Shown piece after piece: positions 1 through 10,296 of a stretch of 58,409 nucleotides of DNA. The notes below the pieces were generated by a model. It made no database searches. It was given only the letters and a program-made list of their open reading frames with translations, and was not told the origin of the DNA. Origin of the DNA: Methylobacterium sp. (GTDB lineage: Bacteria; Pseudomonadota; Alphaproteobacteria; Rhizobiales; Beijerinckiaceae); contig NZ_JAQGKL010000146.1 of assembly GCF_028290105.1 (NCBI RefSeq), forward strand, positions 1 to 58,409. Direction: 5' to 3'. The translations under genes and the position numbers were made by a program. Position 1 is the first letter of the stretch; the number at the start of each line of letters is the position of its first letter.

Positions 1-668
1 CCTCGACCCTCGACAGGCATGGGGAGGCCGTGCGCCAGGTGGCGGTGGCCGACCATCTGGTGCTGGGCAAGCGTGACCTCGCCTCCGACGATGGCACGGC
101 CCTGGAGGCCCGCCTGCGGACCCTGAACCCCACGGCGCCGATCCATGCCGCGTCGGTAGACCCGAGCGCGCTCCTCGGCGGCCTGTTCGGTCTGACGGGC
201 AAGGGGGCCGATGTGCGCGACTGGCTCGGCGCGGACGAACAGGCGGCGCACGGACATCATCACGCGCACGGACATCACCATCACGACGTGAACCGGCACG
301 ATTCCGCGATCCGGGCCTTCAGCCTCACCAGCGACACGCCGGTGCCGCGCGCCGCCTTCGAGATGTTTCTCGACCTGCTGCGGGCCAATCACGGCCCGAA
401 CCTCCTGCGCCTCAAGGGACTGGTGGCCCTGGCCGATGCGCCCGAGCGCCCGCTGGTGGTGCACGGGGTGCAGCACATCATCCACGCGCCCGTGCATCTC
501 GACGCGTGGCCCGACGGCGACCATCGCTCGCGCCTCGTCCTCATCGTGCGCGACCTCGACCCGGCCTTCGTCGCGCGCCTGTGGGATGCCTTCCTCGGAC
601 GTCCGCGCATCGACGGCCCCGACGCGGCGGCTCTCACCGACAACCCGCTCGCGATTCCGGGCGGCTGA
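1..668 (+). CDS. CobW/P47K family GTPase (metallochaperone), 3' part
   Basis: The frame is open from the first bases of the window, so the 5' part with the GTP-binding P-loop lies upstream. The visible part starts with residues RHGEAVRQVAVADHLVLGKRDL, typical of the region around the G4 motif in CobW proteins (normally xKxDL; here GKRDL). It continues into a CobW C-terminal domain ending in FLGRPRIDGPDAA. Between the two lies a His-rich loop (about positions 250-300, with HGHHHAHGHHHH). Such loops in COG0523 GTPases are linked to storing or delivering zinc, cobalt or other divalent metals. The metal served cannot be read from this fragment. A GTG at 30 is an in-frame internal codon, not the start. 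Confidence 0.85.
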   Translation, partial: STLDRHGEAVRQVAVADHLVLGKRDLASDDGTALEARLRTLNPTAPIHAASVDPSALLGGLFGLTGKGADVRDWLGADEQAAHGHHHAHGHHHHDVNRHDSAIRAFSLTSDTPVPRAAFEMFLDLLRANHGPNLLRLKGLVALADAPERPLVVHGVQHIIHAPVHLDAWPDGDHRSRLVLIVRDLDPAFVARLWDAFLGRPRIDGPDAAALTDNPLAIPGG

Positions 669-783
669 GATCAGGGGCCCGTCCGGAAACGGGCGGCATC
701 GATCTTGAGATGGAGATCCCGACTGGCGCGGCAGAGCGCGCGATTGTCCCGGATCGGGACAGGATTGGGATCGGATCGAGACG

Positions 784-1680
784 ATGAGACAGCGCTTCAC
801 GGTCATCGAAGGCGGCGCAGCGGCTCCGGGGGCAGTGATCGCGGATGCGGCGGTGACCGGCTCCTTCGGCGGCCCAGTGACCTGGCGCATCGACCTTCGC
901 AAGCCCCTGTCGATCGGTGAGGGCGAGGTTGCGGCGTGGCGGGCCCTCCTAGTGCGCAGCGGCGCGGCCGATCCCGTCCATGCCGACCCGGATTACCTGC
1001 TCTCGGCCGCTCAGCATCAGGCAGGCGGCCGCGAGATCGTCTTCGCCCTGGCCTGGGCGGTCGGGGCCGGTCCGGAGCGGTTGGGCGCGGTGGTGCCGCT
1101 CGCGCTGCCGCACACGCTGTGGGGCCATGGCCGGATCGTTCTCTGGCAGCCGCACGGGACTGCCGTCGCTCCGACTTTCGCGACAGACAGCGCAGCGGCC
1201 GTGCGCGAGGCCCTGGTCGAGCGCCTGCGTGAGCTGCGTCCCCGTGCAATCCTGATTCTCGACGAGCCCGCCGCGGACGCGCCCCAAGACCGCGCGCCGG
1301 CTCCGCGCCTCGCGGCCTTGCCGCGCCGCGCGAGCATTCCGGCCCACAGTCTCATCGGCGTGCGCGCGATCCATGCACCGGCACCGCCGGTGACCGAGTG
1401 GATCAGCGAACCGCACCGTATCCGCGACGCGGTGGAGGCGTTCCTGCTCCTCGACGCCGAGGTCTCCACGGCGCCGATCATCGCCGATCCGTCGGAGGCC
1501 GCGATGGTACGGGTGGTGACGCGCCTGTTCGCACAGCGCCGGCAGGCCACCGTCGCGCTGACGCGCCGCGATGGCGCCGTGGTCGCCGCATCGGTGACCC
1601 TCGGTGTCGGAGCGGAGTCCGTCATCTGGAAGCAGGTGGCGGGGAACGTGGCGCCGGAACGGATCGCCCGCCCGGCCTGA
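784..1680 (+). CDS. BioF2/CelD-like acetyltransferase-type protein (uncertain)
   Basis: A 298-residue protein beginning MRQRFTVIEGG. Its middle, with WRALLVRSGAADPVHADPDYL followed by a strand containing GAVVPLALP and then IVLWQP, resembles the N-terminal half of BioF2/CelD GNAT-fold proteins. These are often annotated as acetyltransferases involved in cellulose or polysaccharide synthesis. The C-terminal part (VRVVTRLFAQRRQATVALTRRDGAVVAA) is compatible with the second half of that fold but ends early, so the protein is shorter than most relatives. It follows the cobW gene by 115 bases and meets the HPr gene tail to tail. The family call rests on pattern similarity only; no catalytic residues can be named. 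Confidence 0.55.
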   Translation: MRQRFTVIEGGAAAPGAVIADAAVTGSFGGPVTWRIDLRKPLSIGEGEVAAWRALLVRSGAADPVHADPDYLLSAAQHQAGGREIVFALAWAVGAGPERLGAVVPLALPHTLWGHGRIVLWQPHGTAVAPTFATDSAAAVREALVERLRELRPRAILILDEPAADAPQDRAPAPRLAALPRRASIPAHSLIGVRAIHAPAPPVTEWISEPHRIRDAVEAFLLLDAEVSTAPIIADPSEAAMVRVVTRLFAQRRQATVALTRRDGAVVAASVTLGVGAESVIWKQVAGNVAPERIARPA

Positions 1681-1696
1681 TCCTGCTCTCAGCGCT

Positions 1697-2020
1697 TTAC
1701 TCGTCCTCGCCGAACTTGTTGGCGAGGAGTTCGCTGATCGCCGTCATGCAGGTCTCGGCGTCGCTGCCCGAGGTCACCACCGCGATCGAGGTGCCCTGCG
1801 CCGCGCCCAGGGTCAGCAGCCCCATGATCGAGCGCCCGCCCACCGTCTCGCCGGAGCGGGTGACGGTGACGGCGGCGTCGTACCGCTCCACCGTCTGCAC
1901 GAACTTCGCCGAGGCCCGCGCATGCAGGCCGCGCCGGTTGATGATCGGGAGCACCTGGATCAGCCCGCCTTCGGGCACCGGCGGCAGGGCGTCGTCGGCA
2001 TCGTGATCGTCGTAGCTCAT
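1697..2020 (-). CDS. ptsH: HPr phosphocarrier protein of the regulatory PTS
   Basis: 107 residues. The active-site motif GLHARASAKFV carries the phosphorylatable His33. The regulatory serine motif GGRSIMGLL carries Ser64, giving the same 31-residue spacing as His15 and Ser46 of classical HPr. The N-terminal extension of about 18 residues rich in Asp is common in alphaproteobacterial HPr. HPr passes phosphate from enzyme I to EIIA, and its serine is the target of HprK, encoded nearby on the same strand. No PTS sugar permease is seen in the window, so the system is probably regulatory. The ATG at 2020 is chosen because the open frame upstream has no HPr character. Confidence 0.95.
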   Translation of the reverse strand: MSYDDHDADDALPPVPEGGLIQVLPIINRRGLHARASAKFVQTVERYDAAVTVTRSGETVGGRSIMGLLTLGAAQGTSIAVVTSGSDAETCMTAISELLANKFGEDE

Positions 2021-2136
2021 GGGCGTCGGCCGTCCCCTCGCTGGCATCCCGCGCCGCTTCGCGCGGCCGTGGCGGACCCGCTCGCTGAAGCGGGGCCTTG
2101 GAATGCCTGTAATCCGTGAAAGTGGGGGAAGGAAGA

Positions 2137-2538
2137 CTATTTGCCGGCGAGCACGCGCGACGCGACATTGATGTATTTGCGCCCCGCCTCCTGTGCGTGC
2201 AGCACGGCATCGCCGAGGGGCTCGGCATCGCGCACGCTGGCGAGCTTGATCAGCATGGGCAGGTTGATGCCGGCCACCACCTCGACCTGACCGCCGTTCA
2301 TGCACGACAGGGCGAGGTTCGAGGGCGTGCCTCCGAACATGTCGGTCAGCACGACGACGCCCGTGCCGGTGTTGACCCGGCCCACCGCCGTCATGATGTC
2401 GAGCCGGCGCAGCTCCATATCGTCCTCGGGACCGATGGTGATGGTCTCGATCTGTTTTTGCGGCCCGACGACATGTTCAAGGGCCGCCTTGAACTCCGTC
2501 GCCAGCAGGCCGTGGGTGACGAGCACCATTCCAATCAT
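2137..2538 (-). CDS. PTS EIIA component, mannose/fructose family
   Basis: 133 residues starting MIGMVLVTHG. The phospho-accepting His9 lies in the VTHG motif, and the DMFGGTPSN motif near residues 66-74 is diagnostic of the EIIA-Man fold. Partner domains EIIB, EIIC and EIID are absent here, as in the incomplete PTS of many alphaproteobacteria, where EIIA reports phosphorylation state to regulators. It lies between hprK and ptsH on the same strand, with gaps of 125 and 116 bases. The reading frame is open further upstream, but that extension is Arg/Ala/Pro-rich and unlike the family, so the internal ATG is taken as start. Confidence 0.93.
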   Translation of the reverse strand: MIGMVLVTHGLLATEFKAALEHVVGPQKQIETITIGPEDDMELRRLDIMTAVGRVNTGTGVVVLTDMFGGTPSNLALSCMNGGQVEVVAGINLPMLIKLASVRDAEPLGDAVLHAQEAGRKYINVASRVLAGK

Positions 2539-2663
2539 CGACGCGGGTTCCAACGCCTTCTGAGCGAAGCCGCCATTTTGTGCAGCGCAAGGTCGAGCGC
2601 AAGGGAATTGCGGCGTTTTGTGTGCTCGAACGTCATGATCATGCCACGGTGGTGGCTCCGGCG

Positions 2664-3185
2664 CTACGGTCCTGGCACCGGCGGCAGCGTCAGGACCGCC
2701 GGGTGCGTCCCGTGCGCCACGCCTATGCACGCAGCCAGCGCATCGAGGACGAGGCGTGGCGCGAGGCCGGACTGCAGGATCGCCCGGTCGAGCACCAGCC
2801 CCGGAACGGCGATTCCGAGCAGGACGACGGGCGGCATCGCCGCGTCCGGCAGGCGCGGGTTCGCGGCGACGAGGTCGACGACGAGGCGGATGGCTGCCGA
2901 GTCCAGCGAGCGCGTCACCCGAACGAGGCCAAGACCCCGGACCTCGATCCGGTCGCCAAGGGCCGGATGCGGGCGCGCCACCAGCGATCCGGCTTCCCGC
3001 ACGAGCCGGATCCGGTCGTCGCCGACGAGGCCGGCATCGATGCCCATCAGGGCCGCCCGGTCGAGGAGGAGGAGGGCGAGGGTCGACTTACCCGATCCCG
3101 AGGCGCCGCGGATCAGGATGCCCACGCTCCCGAGGGCGATGCAGCTGGCGTGGATCGTGTCCGCCTCGTGCGTCGGGTCGGGCAC
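2664..3185 (-). CDS. hprK: HPr kinase/phosphorylase, short alphaproteobacterial form
   Basis: About 173 residues from a GTG start. Walker A (GASGSGKS) is at residues 27-34, and GDDRIRL near residues 55-61 supplies the acidic residues used by HprK. The protein lacks the N-terminal domain of Firmicutes HprK, which is normal for alphaproteobacteria. It phosphorylates and dephosphorylates HPr on Ser, linking carbon or nitrogen status to the PTS. The GTG lies 19 bases beyond the chvG stop, so translation is probably coupled to chvG. The frame remains open into chvG, but the extension is Arg-rich shadow sequence. Start confidence is moderate. Confidence 0.88.
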   Translation of the reverse strand: MPDPTHEADTIHASCIALGSVGILIRGASGSGKSTLALLLLDRAALMGIDAGLVGDDRIRLVREAGSLVARPHPALGDRIEVRGLGLVRVTRSLDSAAIRLVVDLVAANPRLPDAAMPPVVLLGIAVPGLVLDRAILQSGLAPRLVLDALAACIGVAHGTHPAVLTLPPVPGP

Positions 3186-3204
3186 GGGGAGTGGTCCCGT
3201 CCGT

Positions 3205-4959
3205 TCAGCGGGCAACGGCGGGCAGGCGCACGATGAAGCGGGCCCCGCGCACGGTGGGCTCGCCCTCCTCGTCGGCCGGACCGGGCCGGTTCTCGGCCCG
3301 GATCGTGCCGCGATGCGCCTGCACGATCTGACGCGAGATCGAGAGGCCGAGGCCGGAATTCTGGCCGAAACCCTGTTCGGGGCGGTCGGTGTAGAAGCGC
3401 TCGAAGATCCGCTCCAGGGCATGTTCGGGGATGCCGGGGCCCTCGTCCTCCACGATCAGCTCCACGTCGCCGCGGACACGGCGCAGGGCCACCCGCACCT
3501 TGGCATCGGGGGGCGAGAACGAGCGGGCATTGTCGAGGAGGTTGTTCACCACCTGACCGAGTCGGCTGTCGTGGCCGAAGATCATGAAGGGCGAGTCCAT
3601 CTCGCCGGCGGGCGCATCGACGTCGAACTGGATCGGGGCGTCCTTGGCGCGCTTGCGCTCGTTGGCCACCGAGACGACGGTGGTCATCAACTTGCGCATG
3701 TCGACGCGGCGCGCCTCGGCACGGGCGAGCTCCGCATCGAGGCGCGAGGCGTCCGAGATATCCGAGATCAGCCGGTCGAGGCGCTTCACGTCGTGTTGGA
3801 TGATCGCGAGGAGACGGGTGCGCGAATCGTCGGACTTGGCCAGTGGCAGGGTCTCGACGGCGCTGCGAAGCGAGGTGAGCGGGTTCTTCAGCTCGTGGCT
3901 GACATCGGCGGCAAAGCTCTCGATGGCGTCGATGCGCCGGTAGAGCGCCTGGGTCATCTCCCGCAGCGCCCCCGAGAGGTGGCCGATCTCGTCGGTGCGC
4001 CCGGTAAAATCGGGAATCTCCTCGCGCGACTTGATGCCGAGGCGCACCTTCTCGGCGGCGTCCGCCAGGCGCCGTACCGGCCCCGCGATGGCACCCGCGA
4101 GCAGGATCGAGAGGACCAGCATCACGGCGGCCGCGATCAGGAAGACCTGCAGCAGGCCGAAGCGCTCCGAGGCGATGACTCGGTCGATGTCGCCGCCTTG
4201 CGTCGAGAGCATCAGGGCGCCGCGCACCGAGTTCGCGCGCTGGATCGGCACCGCCACGGAGACGATGGTCTCGCCACCGGGATTGCGGCGCACGATGGTG
4301 CCGCGCCCGCCGCCGAGCGCCACCTGCACCTCCTTGAGGCCGTGGCCGCTTGCCGGGCCGACATCCTCGGCCGCGCCGGGCGTCTGGGTCCGGGTCCCCA
4401 CCCGCGCCTGGAAAAAATCCCAGACCTGCTCCAGCAGGGTCCGCTTGCGCGGGCGGACATCCGGGTCGCTCCGGCTCATCTCGCCCCGCGCCGAGAGGGT
4501 GCGGGTGTCGAACAGCAGGCCGCCCTCCTGGTCGTAGACCCGGGCACGGTTGCCGGTGGGCGTGATCAGGCGGCGCAGGAGCGGAGCGACCCGCTCGGGA
4601 TTGAGCGAGAAGGTGAGGGGCGACGAGGGCTTGTCCTCGCCCTCGCCGGCCTGGAGCTGAAGGAGCTGGTCCGGATCGATGCGGATCGCGTCGGTCTCGA
4701 CGGAGGCCGATGAGGCGATGGCGCCCGCGATGATCTCGCCCTGGATCAGCAGACTCTGTACCCGCGCCTGGATCAGCCCCTGGCGGAACTGGTTCAGGTA
4801 GAGGAAGCCGAACAGGAGCGCGATGAGCCCGACGAGATTGAGCACGACGATCCGTCGCGTCAGGCTCGACGAGGCGCTTTGGCCGATCCCTCTCCAGATC
4901 TGGCGCGGCCAGCCCAGCATGCCGCGTGTCGGAGTCTCGGCTTGGTCTGTGGTCGCCAC
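3205..4959 (-). CDS. chvG: Sensor histidine kinase ChvG (ExoS-like)
   Basis: 584 residues. A first membrane helix lies around residues 36-56 and a second around 268-292. Between them is a periplasmic stimulus-sensing domain. A HAMP-like linker follows (IAGPVRRLADAAEKV), then the H-box SHELKNPL with His355, and N, G1 and G2 boxes ending near the C-terminus (NNLLDNAR, EDEGPGIP, GLGLSISRQI). ChvG with ChvI controls acid, envelope and host-associated responses in Rhizobiales; ExoR, its periplasmic inhibitor in Sinorhizobium, is not in the window. The gene lies 51 bases downstream of chvI and directly upstream of hprK, an arrangement conserved in this order. Confidence 0.93.
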   Translation of the reverse strand: MATTDQAETPTRGMLGWPRQIWRGIGQSASSSLTRRIVVLNLVGLIALLFGFLYLNQFRQGLIQARVQSLLIQGEIIAGAIASSASVETDAIRIDPDQLLQLQAGEGEDKPSSPLTFSLNPERVAPLLRRLITPTGNRARVYDQEGGLLFDTRTLSARGEMSRSDPDVRPRKRTLLEQVWDFFQARVGTRTQTPGAAEDVGPASGHGLKEVQVALGGGRGTIVRRNPGGETIVSVAVPIQRANSVRGALMLSTQGGDIDRVIASERFGLLQVFLIAAAVMLVLSILLAGAIAGPVRRLADAAEKVRLGIKSREEIPDFTGRTDEIGHLSGALREMTQALYRRIDAIESFAADVSHELKNPLTSLRSAVETLPLAKSDDSRTRLLAIIQHDVKRLDRLISDISDASRLDAELARAEARRVDMRKLMTTVVSVANERKRAKDAPIQFDVDAPAGEMDSPFMIFGHDSRLGQVVNNLLDNARSFSPPDAKVRVALRRVRGDVELIVEDEGPGIPEHALERIFERFYTDRPEQGFGQNSGLGLSISRQIVQAHRGTIRAENRPGPADEEGEPTVRGARFIVRLPAVAR

Positions 4960-5010
4960 GGTCGTCCGGGTGTGAGGGGAAACGCTGGGACGGGAGGGCC
5001 GTCCGGGCGC

Positions 5011-5721
5011 TCAGCTTTCCTTGAAGCGGTAGCCGACGCCGTAAAGCGTTTCGATCATGTCGAAGTTGGTGTCGGTCACCTTGAACTTCTTGCGCAGGCG
5101 CTTGATGTGGCTGTCGATGGTGCGGTCGTCCACGTAGACCTGATCGTCGTAGGCCGCGTCCATCAGAGCGTTGCGGCTCTTGACCACGCCGGGGCGGTGG
5201 GCGAGCGCCTGCAGGATCAGGAATTCCGTCACCGTCAGGGTGACGGGCTCGCCCTTCCAAGTGCAGGTGTGGCGCTCGGGGTCCATCATCAGGAGGCCGC
5301 GCTCCAGGGAGCGGGCGGCGGCGTCGGCTTCGCGGGCGGCGGCACCGGGGCCGTCCTTCGGGGCGAAGCGGCGCAGCACCGCCTTCACCCGCTCCACCAG
5401 CAGGCGCTGCGAGAACGGCTTATGGATGAAGTCGTCCGCGCCCATCTTCAGGCCGAACAACTCGTCGATCTCCTCGTCCTTCGAGGTCAGGAAGATCACC
5501 GGCAGGTCGGATTTCTGCCGCAGGCGCCGGAGAAGCTCCATCCCGTCCATGCGCGGCATCTTGATGTCGAAGATCGCGAGATCGGGCGGGGAATGCTTGA
5601 GGCCGTCCAGCGCCGAGGCGCCGTCGGTGTAGGTCTGGATGCGGTAGCCTTCCGTCTCCAACGCGATCGAGACGGAGGTGAGGATGTTTCGGTCGTCGTC
5701 CACGAGGGCGATGGTCGGCAT
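5011..5721 (-). CDS. chvI: Response regulator ChvI, OmpR/PhoB family
   Basis: 236 residues. The receiver domain has the acidic pocket VDDD at residues 7-10, phosphoacceptor Asp52 in [10 protein letters not shown], Thr79 in FLTSKDEE and Lys101 in HKPFS. A winged-helix DNA-binding domain follows ([10 protein letters not shown] to GVGYRFKES). It is the partner of ChvG, the next gene. The ATG at 5721 begins exactly at [10 protein letters not shown], and longer open frames upstream add only Arg/Pro-rich sequence. It is the first gene of the minus-strand block down to ptsH. Confidence 0.94.
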   Translation of the reverse strand: MPTIALVDDDRNILTSVSIALETEGYRIQTYTDGASALDGLKHSPPDLAIFDIKMPRMDGMELLRRLRQKSDLPVIFLTSKDEEIDELFGLKMGADDFIHKPFSQRLLVERVKAVLRRFAPKDGPGAAAREADAAARSLERGLLMMDPERHTCTWKGEPVTLTVTEFLILQALAHRPGVVKSRNALMDAAYDDQVYVDDRTIDSHIKRLRKKFKVTDTNFDMIETLYGVGYRFKES

Positions 5722-6060
5722 GCGCGTGTCCTGTTGCTCGGATGCGGCTCGGCGGACGTCTGATGGCGCCCACCCCTCCGCATCCCACCCAGATTCGCCG
5801 TCGCGGACGGCTGACGAGGATCGGCAAAAACGCGGTGGCGACCGTGCCGGAGGGCGGGCCGCGTTCGCGCGGAGAGTCAGGCTCTGTAATCCCAATGTGC
5901 AAGAAAAGCGAGCGATCTCGGTCGTTTGTGCGTTTGGCGCTTGACTGAGGCCATTGGGCCGCAGTCCGGCACCCTCGTGCGGGCCCCTATCTCATCGCTA
6001 TGATCCCCTGGCTGAACGCGGCCTGAGCGCCGCGTCGGGAACACGATCGGGGAGACATTC
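5722..6060. other. Divergent intergenic region chvI / hugZ-like gene
   Basis: 339 bases without a convincing gene. It must hold the promoter of the chvI block on the minus strand and of the hugZ-like gene on the plus strand. A TTGACT near 5943 on the plus strand resembles a -35 element but has no good -10 at 16-18 bases. The small frames here are shadows. A ribosome-binding GGGGAGAC precedes the ATG at 6061. Confidence 0.5.
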
Positions 6061-6852
6061 ATGGCCGAGGGCGAGACCAATACCGGGCAGGCGCGGCGCG
6101 GGCCGGCGGTGCCGCTGCCGGCGGCCGAGGCGCCCTTCGACGCCATCGGCCTCGCCCGGCATCTCTTGCGCTCGATCCGGTCGGGTGCGCTCGCCACCCT
6201 CGACCCGGAGGACGGCACGCCCTTCGCCTCGCTCGTGACCATCGCCACGGATGTCGACGGTACGCCCCTGATGCTGCTCTCGCGGCTCTCGGCCCACACC
6301 CGCAACCTGCTCAAGGATCCGCGCGCCTCGCTGTTGTTCAGTGCCGGCGGCAAGGGCGACCCGCTCGCCCATCCACGCCTGACCGTGACGGGCCGCGTCG
6401 CCCAGACCGCCGATCCGCGTGCCCGCGCTCGCTTCATTGCCCGGCACCCGAAGGCCAAGCTCTACGCGGACTTTCCCGATTTCGGATTCTTCGCCCTGGA
6501 GCCGACGGCCGGTCACCTGAACGGGGGCTTTGCCAAGGCCGCCGTTCTGACCCCCGGTGAACTGCGCCTCGACCTCAGCGGCACCGAGGCTCTGGTCTCC
6601 GGCGAGGCCGGCGCCATCGAGCATATGAACGCGGATCATGCCGACGCACTCTCGCTCTACGCGGTCGCCGCGGGTGCCGAACCGGGTCCGTGGCGCCTCA
6701 CCGGCCTCGACCCGGAGGGGATGGACCTCCTGACCGGAGACAGGACCGCGCGCGTGCCGTTTCCCGAGCCGGTCCACGAGATGGGCGCCTTGCGAAAAAT
6801 CCTGGTGGCGATGGCGGCGCGGGCGCGTGAGGGCGACGCAAGGGCGGATTAG
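6061..6852 (+). CDS. HugZ/HutZ-like pyridoxamine-phosphate-oxidase-fold protein
   Basis: 263 residues. After a disordered N-terminus, residues from about 25 form a split-barrel flavin or heme-binding domain ([25 protein letters not shown], split as [16 protein letters not shown] and preceding helix; [22 protein letters not shown]). The C-terminal DUF2470-type domain contains [15 protein letters not shown], with the HMNxDHxD motif typical of HugZ/HutZ-like proteins. Relatives bind heme and take part in heme iron use, but many members have unknown roles. No heme transporter is nearby. GGGGAG stands ahead of the ATG. In several Rhizobiales pckA lies divergent from chvI; here this gene takes that position. 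Confidence 0.85.
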   Translation: MAEGETNTGQARRGPAVPLPAAEAPFDAIGLARHLLRSIRSGALATLDPEDGTPFASLVTIATDVDGTPLMLLSRLSAHTRNLLKDPRASLLFSAGGKGDPLAHPRLTVTGRVAQTADPRARARFIARHPKAKLYADFPDFGFFALEPTAGHLNGGFAKAAVLTPGELRLDLSGTEALVSGEAGAIEHMNADHADALSLYAVAAGAEPGPWRLTGLDPEGMDLLTGDRTARVPFPEPVHEMGALRKILVAMAARAREGDARAD

Positions 6853-7105
6853 ACGGATCGGCCGCGCCGGCGCGGGCGCCGCCGGCGCACGATGTTCGCC
6901 GCAGAGGCACGGCCGACGGGCTCCGCCTCCCCGTTCGCGTCGTTCCGGCGCCGGGCCCGGGCTGAGACACCGCCGCCCGCCCCTCGCGCTTGGCGCACGG
7001 GGCGGGCGCTGCTATCTGCGGCGTTCCAGTTTCCCACACCCGAAAGACCGTGCGCCGGGTTCGTCTTCAGACGACGGGCCGCGCGCGCCGGAGATCGCAG
7101 CCTCG

Positions 7106-8911
<1,806 letters not shown>

Positions 8912-8917
8912 TCCGGC

Positions 8918-9268
8918 TCAGATCAGACGCGGTTCGCCTGTCAGGAGCTTGAGCGGACCGGCGAGCTTCTTCGAGAGGCGGCCGACCGGCTCCACGGCGG
9001 CGTCCTCCGCGCTCGCGGCCTCCACGATGGCGAGCGCCACCCGCTCGGAGACCGTGAGCACCGCGTAGACCCGCAGGGCCTCGCGGCGACGCTTCACCGC
9101 GATGAGGAAGACGTGGGCCTTGGCCCCGGCCGTTTTGGACCCGCGCGTTTTGGGACCCAACGCCTTGGCGCCGGCCGTTTTGGACCCGGCTGTCTTGGAC
9201 CCGGCCGCTTTCGCGCCGCTTTTCTTCGGCGCGGCCTTGGTGCCTTTCGGCGAGTTGGCGGAGGGCAC
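8918..9268 (-). CDS. Small basic protein with Lys/Ala pentapeptide repeats
   Basis: 116 residues, family not recognised. The N-terminal half is Lys/Ala/Gly-rich with about six pentapeptide units of the form xG[S/A/P]K[T/A] (AGSKT, AGAKA, LGPKT, RGSKT). It recalls the tails of bacterial histone-H1-like proteins. From about residue 51 a more ordered segment begins (HVFLIAVKRRREALRVYAVLTVSERVALAIVEAA, here given in two pieces: HVFLIAVKRRREALRVY and AVLTVSERVALAIVEAA), which looks like a small alpha/beta unit. The gene precedes nothing on its strand and lies 16 bases downstream of the PiT transporter gene, so it may be the last gene of that transcript. DNA or RNA binding is plausible from charge but unproven. 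Confidence 0.6.
   Translation of the reverse strand: MPSANSPKGTKAAPKKSGAKAAGSKTAGSKTAGAKALGPKTRGSKTAGAKAHVFLIAVKRRREALRVYAVLTVSERVALAIVEAASAEDAAVEPVGRLSKKLAGPLKLLTGEPRLI
9116..9205 (-). repeat. Six imperfect 15-bp tandem repeats inside a coding region
   Basis: The units are built on a GTTTTGGACCCGGCC-like core on the plus strand. Each encodes one pentapeptide on the minus strand. The 15-base period keeps the frame, so unit number could vary between strains without breaking the gene. Confidence 0.7.
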
Positions 9269-9284
9269 GATGCGGCTCGATCGT

Positions 9285-10292
9285 CTAGCGGAAGAAGGTG
9301 GTGAGGGCGTAGGTCGCGGCGGCGACCAGCCCCGCCGCCGGCAACGTCAGGACCCAGGCCACCACGATGTTGCTGGCAACGCCCCAGCGCACGGCCGAGG
9401 TCCGTCGCGCGGCGCCGACGCCGATGATCGCCCCCGTGATGGTGTGGGTGGTCGAGACCGGAATTCCCGCCCAGGTCGCGGCAAACAGCGTGATCGCCCC
9501 GCCCGTCTCGGCACAGAACCCCTGCATCGGGTTCAGCCGGGTGATCTTCGAGCCCATCGTGTGCACGATGCGCCAGCCCCCGGAGAGCGTGCCGAGCGCG
9601 ATGGCCGCCTGACAGGAGAGGACCACCCAGAGGGGCACGTGGAACTCGCCCTCCAGCAGCCCCTGCGAATAGAGCAGCAATGCGATGATTCCCATGGTCT
9701 TCTGCGCGTCGTTGCCACCGTGCCCCAGGGAGTAGAGCGAGGCCGAGGCGAATTGCAGGATGCGAAAGCTCCGGTCGACGCCGAAGGGCGTCGCGCGCAC
9801 GCAGGTCCAAGAGACGATCAGCACCAGGAGGAGCGCCAGCACGAAGCCGAGGAGCGGCGAGAGCACGATGGCGGCGGATGTCTTGATCAGCCCGCTCCAG
9901 ACCACGGCGCTAAACCCCGCCTTGGCCGTGCCGGCACCCACGAGACCGCCGATCAGGGCGTGGGAACTGCTCGACGGGATGCCGAAGATCCAGGTGACGA
10001 CGTTCCACACGATGGCGCCGATCAGGGCGCTGAAGATCACGCGCGGGTCGACGATGCCCGCATCGATGATGCCGGTGCCGAGCGTCTGGGCGACATGCAG
10101 GCCGAAGAACAGGAACGCGATGAAGTTGAAGAACGCGGCCCAGAGCACGGCGTATTGCGGCCGCAGCACGCGCGTGGACACGATGGTGGCGATGGAATTG
10201 GCCGCGTCGTGCAGGCCGTTGAGGAAGTCGAACAGCAACGCGACCGCGATCAGGCCGACGAGATAGGGGAGGGCGAGGGCGGCGTCGGTCAT
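9285..10292 (-). CDS. pit: PiT family inorganic phosphate transporter
   Basis: 335 residues, almost wholly hydrophobic with about ten membrane helices. The duplicated PiT signature is visible: the N-terminal repeat GLHDAANSIATIVSTRVL and the C-terminal repeat with GGNDAQKTMG and GIPVSTTHTITGAIIG. These proteins move metal-phosphate with protons at low affinity. The gene starts 4 bases downstream of a DUF47 gene on the same strand. This pairing is known in many bacteria, where the DUF47 protein (a PhoU relative) modulates the transporter. Confidence 0.93.
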   Translation of the reverse strand: MTDAALALPYLVGLIAVALLFDFLNGLHDAANSIATIVSTRVLRPQYAVLWAAFFNFIAFLFFGLHVAQTLGTGIIDAGIVDPRVIFSALIGAIVWNVVTWIFGIPSSSSHALIGGLVGAGTAKAGFSAVVWSGLIKTSAAIVLSPLLGFVLALLLVLIVSWTCVRATPFGVDRSFRILQFASASLYSLGHGGNDAQKTMGIIALLLYSQGLLEGEFHVPLWVVLSCQAAIALGTLSGGWRIVHTMGSKITRLNPMQGFCAETGGAITLFAATWAGIPVSTTHTITGAIIGVGAARRTSAVRWGVASNIVVAWVLTLPAAGLVAAATYALTTFFR

Positions 10293-10296
10293 CGCC

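Noticed and set aside
2116..4713. Very long plus-strand open frame opposite hprK and chvG
   Set aside because: It is antisense to clear genes, and its product is Arg/Gly/His-rich without family motifs, as expected for high-GC shadow frames.
5943..5975. TTGACT as a promoter of the hugZ-like gene
   Set aside because: No acceptable -10 element at 16-18 bases.
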